DNA from: Talinum fruticosum
Lineage: Eukaryota; Streptophyta; Magnoliopsida; Caryophyllales; Talinaceae
DNA length: 64,000 nucleotides
Assembly: GCA_021018815.1 (NCBI GenBank)
Contig: JAITYX010000103.1
Location: 124,001-188,000, forward strand
Direction of reading: 5' to 3'
The translations under genes were made by a program, and so were the position numbers. This document shows positions 1 through 19,209 of the stretch, piece by piece; position 1 is the stretch's first letter, and every line of letters starts with the position of its first letter. The notes under the pieces were generated by a model that was not told the DNA's origin, did no database searches, and saw only the letters and a program-made list of their open reading frames with translations.

Positions 1-2307
1 CTATATATTATGGAAGATTCAATATAGACATTTTTTCTCGGATAGTTACATATGAGAGGTCCATATTTTAGACATCACTAGCTTGAAATAGGGATCTTCT
101 TGACCCAATGAGGAGTCTCGAGAGATGGTGCAAGATCAAGTTTAGCGGGGTTTATCCTTAATTGGTGCCCCAAACTTTTACTATGTGTTGAGAAGGAGAA
201 TAGATTTGTATACAATATATCTTCATCAATTTTATCCAGTAGACTAATTTTAATTGCATTTTATAAAAGAAACATCAATGCAGGTAACTTAAGAGAAAAA
301 GGAAATTAATGTTCGTTTATGTTCTTTTATGTTCATCTATATTCGTTTATGTTATAAATTTATATTTATGTACATTTTATATGTAAGTTCGAACAGATGC
401 GTAAGAAAATCACAGTTGAAAGATGATAGTCCCTCTCCCATGATTGATGTATTATTAGTGGATGATTAAAGAAAAGTAAATGAAAAGGTATTTTATCGAT
501 GAGGCAGATGAGAAGATGCTCTGAGGAGTGACCTTTTATGAAAAATAGTGCAAAAAAATGCAAGCTAAGCTAATGTTAGGTCAACATGGATGGATGTGTT
601 TCATGTGCTTTTCTGCTTTGATATTGCATTGGTGGTGTTGCCTCTTCTTTCTTATTGAAACTGCTCTCCTCTCCTACCTTGGGATGTTTTAGATTCCCTT
701 GAGCAATGTGTGCTTTGATATTGGTGTTGATAACTTCACATAGGTGACTAGAGTTAAAAAAGTATGACTCGATACGATAATATAATATGAAATTAGTAGT
801 AAAATTTTTAATTCGATACAAACTGAACTAATTTTGACATGAAGTTAACACGGTTAAACCGTTTGACGTGATAATATATTTTTGTTATTTTTGAGTAAAT
901 TTAAGTTATTTTAAGTTTGACTCAAAATTGACCTCGTTTATTAAATAGGTCGATCCGAACCGACATGTTATCCAAATGATAATAATGCCTTAAACTACTA
1001 TATACAAGTATTAACATATCATTTACTGCTCCTTATTATTATTGTTAATTGTAGCCGCTGAAACTATTAAAATGCCCAATTTTATTTTTTGAAAAAGTTG
1101 AAAAAAATAAATTAGAATAAAATTGGTAAATTATTCATTAATATGTCACTAAAATTATGAAGTGAGATATACTATGAGACAAAAAAAGTTAATTAATAAA
1201 GTGACATGTATTATAAAACAGAAGGAAGAACTAACTACTATGTGGTATCCGGGAAGTGCACCGCACTAACTTAAACCAATTCTAGATTATGTTTTGTTTT
1301 TTTAATGTGCTTTTTTGGGATTAATAAGACAATAGTTATATCATGATTCCGGCTTCATTGGACCTGAAACACGCGTAGCAAAATGATAGGAAAAGTTTTC
1401 CCAAAATATTTTTATCAATAAGATGTGTGTTTTTGCGTAAATATTTTGCACAATCTCTCTCTCTTTCTCTCGTTAATAAAGAAGCCTAGTTTTCCTTTGA
1501 AAAATAAATTAGGCAGCATGGGTTAATTATAAAAATCCCTATTGGTTTGAATTTTCCAATTAAACATAATATAATAAATTTTATTTTATTTTGATTTTGC
1601 CGCCTGAAAGTATACAACACCTAAGTTGACTTGTCCCTGTGGAATCTGTAAAGCTGATGCATTTTTCCTTCGGGATTGTGTTTGTGTCGATTTTCTCTCC
1701 TCTTCCTGTGATCATAATTCATGAAGATGCCCTTTTGGAGACGGAGTATATGCTTCTTGCCTTTTTATGGCTTTTTTTTTAGGACTTTTGACCTTCAACA
1801 ACTAGCAAGGATGCCTAAACCCACATCCCAACATGAGAATATGTCTAGGGCTCTCTCTCTCTCTCTCTCACACAAAAAATATTGTTTCTTATAATTTTTG
1901 AAAAGACCTCTAGACATACCCAATACTTAAAATGTTAACTTGAAAAGACAGAACCTACTCCAAATATGAATCAAATCAAAATCTAATTGAATCTTAGTGA
2001 ATAAAAAACAATTTGATCCGAACTAACCTAATTTAAAATTTACCGAAATGACCTATTTGTCAGGTCATTGGGCAATAGACTCATAATATATTGAATTATA
2101 TGGACAACTTAAATTAGACATTTTAAAACATAACAAACACAAAGAAAGGAAAAAAAAGGGGTAGAGTCAAAAATCACAAAGTATACTTTTACTAACTAAA
2201 CTCCAACATATTTGCAAGTCGTTGCAATAAATAAATAAATTTAAAAAATAAAAGGTTAAGAGTATTTTAGTCGGCCAATAAATCAAATTGTGATATAAGC
2301 AAGCTAC
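1..2307. other. Intergenic AT-rich DNA, no gene seen
   Basis: No reading frame here resembles a known protein. About 740-975 and 1960-2075 look like decayed copies of dispersed repeats with alternating 'gacccgaaccgac'-like words, which are common in plant transposon remnants. A CT microsatellite lies at about 1850-1870. The rest is AT-rich without visible structure. Confidence 0.6.
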
Positions 2308-2316
2308 GTTGTTAAT

Positions 2317-3013
2317 TAGGGATGACAATGGGTCGGGTGCAGGTCGGGTCCGACTGGACCCAAAACCATTTAATTTTTCTAAACTTGGACCCAGATTCGA
2401 CCCGGACCCGGTGAGTCTCGTAAAATTTGGACTCGGACCCGGACTCGAGTCCACGGGTCTTAAACGGGTCCTAAACAAGTCTATTATATTTTTATCATAA
2501 ATGAGTTTAAAAATCATTATTTTGTGTCCTATTTTAATATTATTCTAAATTTACAAGTAATTTTGTTACATATACCCTCTTTAATATTATACTAACCTAT
2601 ATATCAACAAACCTATTGTACAAACCAAAAACTTAGTTCATACAAACCAAATACACCAATATATTAAACACAAAGTTAATCAAAGTTTGACACCATAAAG
2701 TTCAAAGTCCATCAAAGCTTAACAACAAATTGTGGGAAGGGTTTCCAAATTGCATCGGGTCCAAATTTGTATGAATAGTGCTGTTAGAATTTTTTTAAAA
2801 ATAAAATTAGTGATTGGGTCTTAAACGTGTCTTAAACGGGTCTCGGGTCGGGTGTGGGTCTTATTTTTTGAGACCCGGACGCGGACCCGGACCGGGACAG
2901 TTAGACCCAAACCCGACTCCAAACCCATCGGGTCCAAATTTTTGGACCCGCACCCGATTAAATGGGTCAGGTCCGACGGTCCAGGTAGGATCCAGGACCC
3001 ACTGCCATCCGTA
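2317..3013. mobile_element. Non-autonomous hAT-like DNA transposon
   Basis: The element is about 697 bp. Its left end begins TAGGGATGACAATGGGTC, and the reverse complement of its right end begins TACGGATGGCAGTGGGTC, so 15 of 18 terminal bases match. A direct repeat, gttgtta, flanks it at 2308-2314 and 3014-3020; the eighth base differs (a versus t), which fits the 8-bp target duplication typical of hAT elements. Both ends carry dense 'cgggtc/gacccg' words, which produce spurious Gly/Pro/Asp-rich reading frames on both strands. There is no transposase. The spacing allows one extra t (2316) between the left duplication and the TIR. Confidence 0.75.
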
Positions 3014-3021
3014 GTTGTTAT

Positions 3022-4333
3022 TTGCCTCTTGTTTTGTGGTTAGATCTGGATGCATGTCAAAAGGGATGGGAACACAACCATTTATAACCTACCTAGATTT
3101 CTCTGTAGTGAGGTAAAGCAGGTGTGGCTTGAGGACTGTCCTAACTCATTTTGGAAGCTATGTACTTATGAATACCTTATCAATGAATTAGTCTTTGCTT
3201 ACCAAAATTAAAAAAAAAAAACTAGTTATTTGTCATTTTAACTTCACTTTTTTTAATTTTTGGTAAGTGGTGCCGCTGGACTCCTATCTCTAAGATACTG
3301 TAATGGACCTACACAGATTCCCAAACTTAGAGACCCATGAACCCAAAGTTAATAAAATCACTTCCTCTCAAAGTGTGAAAAGGGTGAGGTTGACCAACTC
3401 TCACTTCGATCATTTTAACTTCACCTTTCAAATGATTTTATTAGTACTCTTGTACATATAGTAGTATATTAATTAACTTAGTCAAGTACCCTTTAGATTT
3501 GGGAAAGAGAGTAAATTTTACTGTAACATGGGCAAGGGCTTATTCTCTTCAGACAGACATGCCATTTTACCTTGTTCCCTTTAAAATATAACAAGCTTAA
3601 TATATCAAATTATGAAATATGTATAAATATAATTAAGGCTTAAAATATAGGATACAAAATCTTGAAGACTTAAATTAGTAATTTGTGTTTAATATATTTA
3701 AATAAATTAATATTTAAAAAGATAAAATTCAGGTAAATATAAATTAACTTGAAGAGAATATTATGCCCAAATCCATGAGTATTCAGCTCCAGCAGTTCAT
3801 GTTACGGAAGTATTCAGCTCCAACAACAAGATTGGGCCTATTACTGTAAAAAGAAAACAATAAAAAGAAGGGGTTTTCTAGTTCATTTTTGGGTGCCCTA
3901 CATAATTATTTGCTTTATTGTTGTTAATTATTACAATTTATTACTAAATTTAACTTCATTCTGAATTCCTCCTTAGAAACCTGTTTGAACCCTAGTAAAA
4001 TATAGGTGGAACTGATGATCAATGAATGACAGAGAAAACACCAGAACATGGGGGATAAGAGTACAATAACCAAATCCATTTAAATGGAAGCATGCTTCTG
4101 TTCTGCCCTATTTACACAAAGCCGGTAGCATGGCTACCTTTAAGGAGTCAGGACACTGATCTGGAAAGTCATAATTGGTCACACATCACTCGGTCAGCGA
4201 AGAGAAAAGTCGGGTTCCAGATCAAGCGATATCCCAATCAATTGTTACAAGAACAACAAGCTTATACAATGCAAATGCTTCTGAACAACCCTCTTCAAAG
4301 ATGTACCGTAAGTATTCTGCCTCTACCCCAAAA
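3022..4333. other. Intergenic; 3' flank of the VPS24 gene
   Basis: No coding signal is seen. The right-hand part, roughly 4080-4333, is probably the 3' UTR of the minus-strand VPS24 gene. Confidence 0.5.
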
Positions 4334-7300
4334 TTATGATCTGACTTTAGCCAGTCGTGCCCTAATTTCTTCCAGTTCTTCCTCGTCATCTACACCCTCA
4401 GCAATTGCTTCTTCTTGCTGTCAAAAGGCACATAATTCTATCTTCACTTCGATGTGGCAACAAAAAAAAAAAAAAATTAAACGAAGCCAGTAGCATGCTC
4501 ACCTGTACAGTTGTGCTCTGTGCCGGTACCTTCATCTTTTCTTTTCTGGCTGCAACTGGAAGCTGGGCAGCAGTTTCAGTGGCCAGTTCGGTAAGGACCT
4601 TGTCAACCTCTTCCTCTGTCTCCTCTTCAATGTCTTCAGAGTCCAGTGCATTATCAACAGTCTCATTGACAAATTCTTCAATAACCCCGGCCTACAGGCA
4701 TGGGAGAGTCTCAGTGGGACCAAAAATAAATGCAATTATCCTATATCACACTAGAGCGATGGCCTGATGGTGAAAAGAAACATCAGAAATCAAATTAGTA
4801 AGAGATGTCAGGTCTTCAGATGTGGTCTGTGAGGTTTGAAATGGGGTATTTTATGGGCCCAAATGCCTTATAATATTGTAATGTTAATTGATTTGGCAAT
4901 GAGTTCACCTTCAGTAAGATATATTTTTAACATTCAGGAAAACAATGATATTCAGCAACCTCTTTAGGTACCATGGTTGTTTGAGCAAGAATCATACCCC
5001 TTTTAATATTAAACCTCAGTCAACCAGGCCTCTGTCCTAGATCCTAACTTGGATATACAAATGGGAATCAAGTGCCACAGTGAAAACAAAAGCCGACTTC
5101 CGGCACAATATAGCAGCACCTGTTCACAAATTAGCCACCTTTTCTCTTTTTTAAACATGAAAAAAATCCTTAAGGTACCCTCATGGCAAGGGCATATCCT
5201 AATGAGTCATCAGAGATAATGCAATAAAGCTCGGGATCTGGAGGGTGACACCAATCCTAGTAATTTTTTACTTCATGACCCCTCCAAGCAATCCAGCAAG
5301 TAAATTAAGAATATACCTTGGTCATCTCTTTGCTGAATTCTTGCATTGTGACAGCCACTTCTGGAGCTTTCATGAGGTTATTGACAATTTTCATCACCTC
5401 TGCACTCTTCTGCAAATGACCCACTGTACGAGCAATAGCTGCAACACAACAAAAGTACTTGAGCCAAAATGAGTTGAAAACAAGTTTAGTACCAGAAGTA
5501 CATATCTATTTCCACCAAAAATGAAAAGGTAGGAGAAAAAGAAAAGGTTCTCCAGATGCTGATGCAGTAATGGCAAGCAAAATACACAATACAATAACTG
5601 AAATCAACAAAGAAGATTTAGGAAGTAAAGAAAGAAAAAAACAGAACTTTGAATGACCATTTCACAAGTACTTTTATCCACTGACTTTTCTTAACATGGG
5701 CTATTCTAGTGCAAGAATAAGCTGAAAAGTGTATACACATGAGAGAAAAAAGAACCAATTCCGATCACATACATAGAATCCCCGATTGTCACATAACTCA
5801 AAACAATCAAATTTAAAGATACTCCACGCCCGCCCCCTACACATGGCCAACAAAAAACCCAAAAAAAGGGGATACAAGAAATAGAGTGTGGCAAATAACA
5901 AGAAGAATTAATCAAGGGCTGTATGATCAGAAATCAGACAAGGGAAACATCAATACTAACTAATAGAAAAGGAAACATGTTTTTAGCTAAAATATGTAAC
6001 AAACAGCAGGATGTAATGTGTTCGGTAATGGTATTCAACAAGAAGTCAATATCTTTAATAATTATGAAGTGCAACCATACCAACACTTTCTCCGAGGTGC
6101 ATTGATATTGAATTTAGTTGAGCTTTGTTCTCATAAAGGCGATTCACAGTTTTTCTTGACCGGACAATTTCCTTAGCAAGAGCCTGATACATAATTTAAG
6201 AGAAAAATCAACCATTGCAACATGAAGGCGTTCCAAAAACAAAATAATCTCTCTCCAATATGAGACAGCAACCACTCAAAAGCGAACTAGAAAGGATATG
6301 CAATCATGTAGCCTACCAGTTTATCACCCCTTGACATTAGGTGAATTATGAGAGTGGTATGTAATCTAAGAACATGAATGTCAAGAGCAATTAAAATATG
6401 GTACATGCAATAGTCTTAACAAGATCAAGTTTTCCACCAAACTGCATGCACAACTCTCACATAAGCCAAGTGGCATGCAAGACATTTGCAAAAACCTTGA
6501 ACAAAACTACATGGATATACAGGCCAATAAAGAAAAGACAAACCTATATTATGTGTTATTGTCTTTATTTATTTGTCTATCGATCAACCCTGTTTACTTA
6601 CCTACTCATCTGTCAAGTTTTGTGGCCTATGCTGGAATGTTATCATATGCATATAAGTATACTTTTCTTCTTAATGAGGTAAAACAGAAGCATCCAAAAT
6701 TATCTAGCTAGAGAGCTGTATCCTTTCACTATGGAAAAGAAGGCAGAAATGCATCCAAGTAAATGCAGAAGGTAGCATAATTGTTGAATGACAAAAGTCA
6801 TAGCAAGAGAACCCATCACGCATAATGAACCGCTAAACATTTCAAAATTATTGTAGAATTGTGTGTCCTTAAATAACAAGTAAACAGGACCCCAAAGGTC
6901 AGGATTTGCATAGGCTAATTTTAAATGCCCTAGAAGTTATCCTCATCAGCTGTCAGCATGTAATACTCTGCATATGAAGCTCTTCCAGAAGTAGATATGC
7001 AAGGGAAGGGACAGAAAGAAAGAAACATAGGACATTCCATTTCCTTTGTTCGCCTAGCTATGCAGATACTGTAGGGAAATTGAGGGACCGGAAAATCTAC
7101 AATAAGCTACAAACAATAAAAAAATCCATGTACCTACATTTGCAATAAACAACACAAAAAACCGATGACCTACAATACATATATGAGCCCAAAGCCCCAA
7201 ATTTTGCAGAAACTGGGACAACCATGAAAAAACTGATATCAATCAACAAAACTGGATGCAGTAGTGATGAAGCAATACCTTAGCAGAACCCATGTCATTT

Positions 7301-7685
7301 CTCTTTGCAGCCTCTCTAATTGCCTTCTGTACACTCTTCTCTTCCCTCTGAATATCTAAAATTTTTGAAGAAAAGCACTACCCATAAATATATTCCTGAT
7401 ATAAACATCCAATATTGTCCCCCAAATAAGCAGAAACTCAGAAAGTTATTAGTGGTGTTTTCCTTTCCCTTTTTCTTTCTTTCTTTCTTCCTTTCTTCCC
7501 TTTTTAAAAAAATAGCTTTCAGGGCAGAAACTAGGATACTGGGGAATTGAGAAACAGAAGAAGATTGGCTTGCCTCTGATTTGGCGATCGATATTGCGGG
7601 ACTCTTGGCGAAGACGCCTTTGCCAATCCCTCAATAGCTGCTTAGGGTCCGGTTTCGGAAGCAATAAGCTCTTCACTTTCTCCAT
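4334..7685 (-). CDS. VPS24: ESCRT-III subunit VPS24 / CHMP3
   Basis: This gene encodes a charged multivesicular body protein 3 homologue, an ESCRT-III subunit that polymerises on endosomes to sort ubiquitinated membrane proteins into vesicles. Coding exons: 7685-7574, 7355-7279, 6183-6081, 5438-5317, 4691-4503 and 4417-4334, giving 687 nt and 228 residues, the usual family length. The N-terminus (MEKVKSLLLPKPDPKQLLRD) and the basic alpha1 helix (DWQRRLRQESRNIDRQIRD) are characteristic. The C-terminus is acidic and ends LEEIRARLAKVRS, a MIM-type motif for VPS4 MIT-domain binding. Intron 1 has a GC donor (AGAG|gcaagc); all others are GT-AG. A 5' UTR intron probably runs from 8247 (donor CAG|gtac) to 7711 (acceptor ttcag). 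Frames join cleanly at every junction, so the gene looks intact. Confidence 0.93.
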
Positions 7686-7710
7686 GTCTGCCTTCTACTT
7701 TTTCCCTAAA

Positions 7711-8400
7711 CTGAAAATTGACAAAATAGTAAACAAAAAATGAAGAAGATGATGATCCAGTTAATAGCAATTAGGGTTCTTGATGAACTCAAGCTCAATT
7801 GAGTCAAACTCTACACTAAAGAACATGATTCTTTTCCTCTCAAATCATTCTTTATTGAACATACCAAAAACGATGGATTGTAGATGTTATGGCCAGCCCA
7901 CATTATTACATACATCTGAACCTTTCGTCTCGAAAGGTAAAACATAAAACATAGATGTAATTATTGAACATACCAAAAACAATGGAGAGAGAGGCGCGAT
8001 TTTCAGATCCAATTGAACATACCTAAAATGGGTGGAGAGAGCGAGAGGCGGAGAGCGACAGGGAGCCGGAGAGAAAAAGCGGGCCGGATATCAAGAGCAA
8101 GAACGAGCCGGAGCGGAAGATGGATAGTGAGAGCCGGAGAGAAATAGCCCTGCGATGGCAGAGCGAGAGTCGGAAAGCGTGAGGTAGCCAGAGATCGACA
8201 CGGAGCCGATAAATAAATTTACGAGAGAGAGAGAGAGAGAGATGTACCTGATCAAAGATGAGCAGCGCCCGCGCAGATAACCGGAAAAGAGGAAAGCTGG
8301 GTTGGAAGTTATTCTCTCAAACTCAAACTCAAACTCAGCCTCAGCGAAGAATTTTCACTCGCACGCGTTTTTTTTTCCTTTCTTTCTTCCAAAATGCTTG
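7711..8400 (-). promoter_or_regulatory. VPS24 5' UTR intron, leader exon and promoter-proximal DNA
   Basis: On the minus strand a leader exon ends at 8248 (GATCAG|gtacat), and an acceptor (ttttcag) precedes the start-codon exon at 7710. The interval contains a GA/TC microsatellite (8224-8242) beside the donor and GA-rich words at 8030-8180. No clear TATA box was found. The transcript start is placed near 8350 only by inference. Confidence 0.5.
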
Positions 8401-10049
8401 TGGTTTAAAGGCTACGAGGATATACTAAGAAATATAAATTAATAATAAAATTTATATTAAAACGAAGAAAATTAATACAAAAAGAGATAAAAATAATTAA
8501 TAATATAAAATTAATAAATCAATCATTAACACGTCATTACAATTATAAAGTGATAAATGTTATAAAACAAAATAAAAAAAGCAATGGGCTTAGATTATCA
8601 ATACTCAATACAAACGAATTAACTAACCATCTTATTTATAAATACGTGAAATACGAATATATGTTTCTAAGGCAAATGCTAAATATCGCGCCACCAAGGT
8701 GAAGTATAATATGAGATGTCCTCATGATTGGTTGTGGGTGTTAGTGGAAACAAATGGAGGAGAGAGCTCCGGTTGTTGTCGGAGATGATGGTGAAGATGG
8801 GTTCTACAGGTGATAATTGTGGTGGTTACTGCGGAGGTTGTTGGTGATTGAAGGGACGTGAAGGTGGAGGACGGAGGTTGTTTGAGCTAGTTTTATCTTT
8901 CTCTTGTACAAGTAACAATTGTGATTTATTAATATAAAGAGATACATTCCTCTATCCCAATCCAAAAAAGGGTATATTTTCCTCTATAAATAGAGATGTG
9001 GATGGCAAGATAGTATATCAAATATATAAAGAATTGTTTCATAAGAGTTATCTTTTGTTTTCTTTTTCGTCACATTTTAAGACTCTTGATACTTAAGAGT
9101 TTAAATCAATTGTTTCATAAGCGTTGTCTTCTATTTTCTTTTTCGTCACATTTTAAGGCTCTTGATATCTCCGAGTTTAAATCACAAAGCCGATTACAAA
9201 TAATTTGAGGTAACTATATTCATTAGAAAATTGTTTGAATCCCTTATTTAGAAGTCTTATTAAAATCTTGAGACTGACTTTTTCTTCTAGACCTCCTCAA
9301 TTTTTTCTTTTAATTTTATCGAGTGCAAAGTATGTGTGGAAAATCTTATAATGAGTTTGAATTAAGGGAATTTTTCACAAGTGTAAAAACTCTATTCATC
9401 AAATCACATTCTCAATTCTCTACTAACAAGATTTGAGACTTTTAACCACAAATAATTAGTTTTTGAATTAGAAAAACAATAGGATATTAACTAAGATAGT
9501 TATAAGTGAGATAAGTGCTAAATGTCTTCAATAATCATTTGCTTAATTAAGCATCCCGATGTTTTTTATTGATTTTTATCAAACAAATTATTCTATAATA
9601 TTGCGAGTTGTGACTATCAACCCAACATTATAGTATAATATGTGTCAACTATTTTGTATCATTTTCCGTCCCATAAGATCCTCATTTGTCTCGTATTTTG
9701 CCTAAAATAATCCGTATGTTTAGTATGAGCATATCCCTATCCCTCAGTCACCAACAAAACAACAAACATCACAATAATATTTTAAAAAAAATAGATACGA
9801 GAGAGAAGCAAGAGTCTTTTCATAACAATAATTAAAAATAAAAAGAAAGAGAAAAAGCTCGAGTCTTTCCTAATTTTTTAAATGTAAGGAAAGAAAAGGC
9901 ACTGAAAAACTCGTTTGGGAAATTGTTACAAACCCGGTGGCAATGCAACAATTATCTCACCACCATTCCCCCAAACAAAAGCAATAATAAGAAAAATAAG
10001 TAGAGCAATAGTAGGAATAGCCATATTCACAGGATCAACAAACAACCAA
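8401..10049. other. Intergenic, with possible LTR-like fragment
   Basis: No gene was found. A consensus-like TATAAATA lies at 8985-8992 in a stretch (about 8890-9250) that resembles a decayed retrotransposon LTR and contains the 76-bp tandem duplication listed separately. The remainder is AT-rich. Confidence 0.4.
9032..9183. repeat. Two-copy 76-bp tandem duplication
   Basis: Copy 1 (9032-9107) and copy 2 (9108-9183) both start aattgtttcataag and end gagtttaaatc. They have the same length and differ at a handful of positions. They lie 40 bp downstream of a TATAAATA box. Confidence 0.85.
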
Positions 10050-10587
10050 CCTCAAACCATGACCCATCCCTCCTTATTTCCCTCCTCATCACCAACCCTT
10101 TATGCCTCAAAGCACATATATGAATTATTTGGTGTAAAAATTATAATTCACATCATTCATAAACTTAATTATCCACTTAACCATGAGTAACCATGTCGAG
10201 AACTCCAAAGGCGATTGTTATATGATCATTCGAAACCCGCAATATCAAATCAAGTGCTGCAAGGTCGAGCTTGACATTGTCCTCCAAAAACTCGCCCTCT
10301 GTAGGGCTCAATATAGTTTTGATGATCAAATCAACCCCCTCGAGTATGATGTATCTCCTCATACACTTATTCATAATGAATTGGACTATTTGAGGATCAT
10401 GCAGGAGAATTTTGTATTGGCTTGTTCTTGCAGTTGTAGTAGTGGCAATAACCAAATTACAAACTACGTAATCAAGAAAAGTAGTGGTTTTGAGTATTTC
10501 GAGCAGTCTTATATAAGGATAAATGTCAATTCACTCTTTGAAAATGAAACTAATTTCGTAACTAACGATGATGATACTGAACGCTAA
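10050..10587 (+). pseudogene. Decayed LOB-domain (LBD) transcription factor
   Basis: Pieces of an LBD protein lie in order but in alternating frames. Near 10063-10098 one frame reads PYFPPHHQP, like the end of the LOB zinc-finger block (APYFPxxQP), just after an in-frame TGA where a Cys codon is expected. From about 10097 to 10187 another frame reads LYASKHIYELFGVK and IIIHIIHKLN, like the LBD 'HKLFGVKNI' segment. From 10183 the first frame resumes with GDCYMIIRNPQYQIKCCKVE and LDIVLQKLALCRAQ, like the DPVxGC...leucine-zipper block of LBD22/LBD27-type proteins. The CxxC half of the zinc finger is not recognisable. Two shifts and a stop indicate a pseudogene. A possible terminal exon (acceptor ttgcag near 10744) was not confirmed. 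Confidence 0.6.
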
Positions 10588-11789
10588 AGATGTGTCATGT
10601 TACGAGACACATCTTAAATTTGATCATCAAAATACAAAAGTCAGGTTTGTATAATATGAAAATTATAACTATATATTAATTTTTTGACATTTTTTTCTTT
10701 ATTGCAAACAATTAACCTAAAGTATTTTCATTCAATCATTTGCAGAGAAGCAATCATAATGAAGGTCGATAAGATTGCATCAGAAGATCAAGAGGATAAG
10801 TCCAGGGTCGACCACCGGCTCCTTCCTTGACATAATACGACATCCAAGGAAGTGGAGTAATTTCATGTTCATGCGAACTAAATTTAATTTGCGAACTTCC
10901 TTTCCTTCTTATCTAACTTTGTTTAATTTGTGGTACATATTGTGATAGTTTTAGACAATGTTTGTCAAAAGTTTCTCAAAGTTGAATTTCATATTTAATG
11001 ATTATTTTATTTTGGTCTAGAAACATAAAACAAAAACATGCGTCGTTTCCCTTTAGTACGGTAGTTCAACTCTATCTTATTGTATTTTGTCAATTTAATT
11101 ATGACAACTTAAATTTAGGGTTTATTAAAAATGACTGTTAAAATCATATATATAACTGTTATAACTAAAATGAACTAAAATTAGTTAAATGAGATGAAAT
11201 AAGTTAAAATGAGCTAAAACGAACTAAAATAATTCGTTATTATAATTATTACAGTTGTTATAAGACGAAATAGTTAGATATTATAGGAGAAATTAACTAA
11301 AATAGTTAGATATTATAAGTAAAATGAGATAAAATAGACTGAAATGAGTTAAAATTGTTAACTATTATAGCTGAAAATGAGCTAATATAAGCTGAAAACT
11401 ATAAACGAAAATATATACGTCATCTCGAATAGAGCCTTAGTGAAACATGCCAACATTCAACTCAAAATGTCTAATTGTGTTAAGAAAAATGTATGGCACA
11501 ACTGTTTGGAGCTTCAACCACCTTCTAAAATTATAATTCAAAGACCATAATACCAATTGATACTGTTAGCCACTCGAACATTTTTTGTTAATCGATCATA
11601 CAAGACCTTGAGCAAACTATGAAAGAGCATATTGAGCCGATCCTAAGTATCCAGGAAAGACACTGCACATTTGTGTAATCCAGAACCAAAAAATAGAAAG
11701 AAAAAACTATCACAAGACCCTGAGAAAATTTATCATGTTGAGGCCTGTAAATCCATGAAAGCATGGCATAGAAAATAGAGGAACAACTA
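10588..11789. other. Intergenic, partly repeat; CPN60 3' flank
   Basis: About 11110-11430 consists of loosely repeated words of the type aaatgagttaaaa / ataattagttaga, ending in cgaatagagcc. This looks like a small decayed transposon with internal repeats. About 11590-11789 is probably the 3' UTR of the CPN60-like gene. No gene was seen. Confidence 0.45.
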
Positions 11790-18424
<6,635 letters not shown>

Positions 18425-18794
18425 GGGTGGAAGAGAGAAAAAGCGAGAAAGGAAGTGTGGTGTACTGTGTAGTAGGGTTTAAGCCCAGAAACAAGAGTCT
18501 GAAGGGTCACTTGAGAGGTTTAAGGTTGAAAAGGCTCGTTCGTTGCTGGTCTTCCAATCTTCCTTTTCAAATGGGGGTTCGCCGCTGGGTCCTATGGTTT
18601 CTCGAGTTGGGACCCGAATCCGAAATCGTCAATTTCTCCGCATGGTTCTAGAGACTTCTACGTCCAGGGTTTACGAATCGGATCCGAACCGAGGGTTCAG
18701 GTTTATACAATTTATACTCTAGTCCCTAAAAGAGCTATTTATCTGCCACATGGCTCGTGTTCGACTCTCGGATCCACGATATAATTATTGTAAG

Positions 18795-18888
18795 GATTAA
18801 ACGTAAAAAGATTTTAAAAAGAGGAGAGAATTTAGTGAAGATTAAACGTAAAAAGATTTTAAAAGGAGGAACCGAGCTATTTAGTGAA
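18795..18888. repeat. 45-bp tandem duplication
   Basis: Copies at 18795-18839 and 18840-18888 both begin gattaaacgtaaaaagattt and end tttagtga; the second has a few extra bases. Confidence 0.85.
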
Positions 18889-19134
18889 GATGCACATTTT
18901 TATCATATATCTTTGCCATGTATATAAATTGAACTTCGCCCTGCTTATAAACCAACCAATTAGTTCCCCCTTTTGGAGATAATTCTATTTCAGAAATTCT
19001 TTAAGACACCATGCAATGTTGTCTGTCTTTTGATTGCGTTGATGTCAAATGCGTAACATGAAAGAGCAAAGGGGACCAGCCAAAGTACTCTCCCTCTTCC
19101 ACCACTATCAATTCGAGTTCATGCACAGGTCCAT

Positions 19135-19209
19135 ATTCTTAACTCTGTCACAAGGTAGCCATGGCAACCATGCACATTCTTAACTCTGTCACAAGGTAGC
19201 CATGGCAAC
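19135..19209. repeat. 41-bp-period direct repeat
   Basis: A 34-bp block starting attcttaactctgtcacaag and ending atggcaac occurs at 19135-19168 and again at 19176-19209, with no mismatch seen by eye. Confidence 0.9.

Noticed and set aside
2309..3055. Gly/Pro/Asp-rich open frames on both strands
   Set aside because: They come from cgggtc/gacccg repeats at the ends of the hAT-like element, and mirror-image frames exist on both strands.
4092..4767. Plus-strand open frames with Ser-rich translations
   Set aside because: They are antisense to the last two VPS24 exons.
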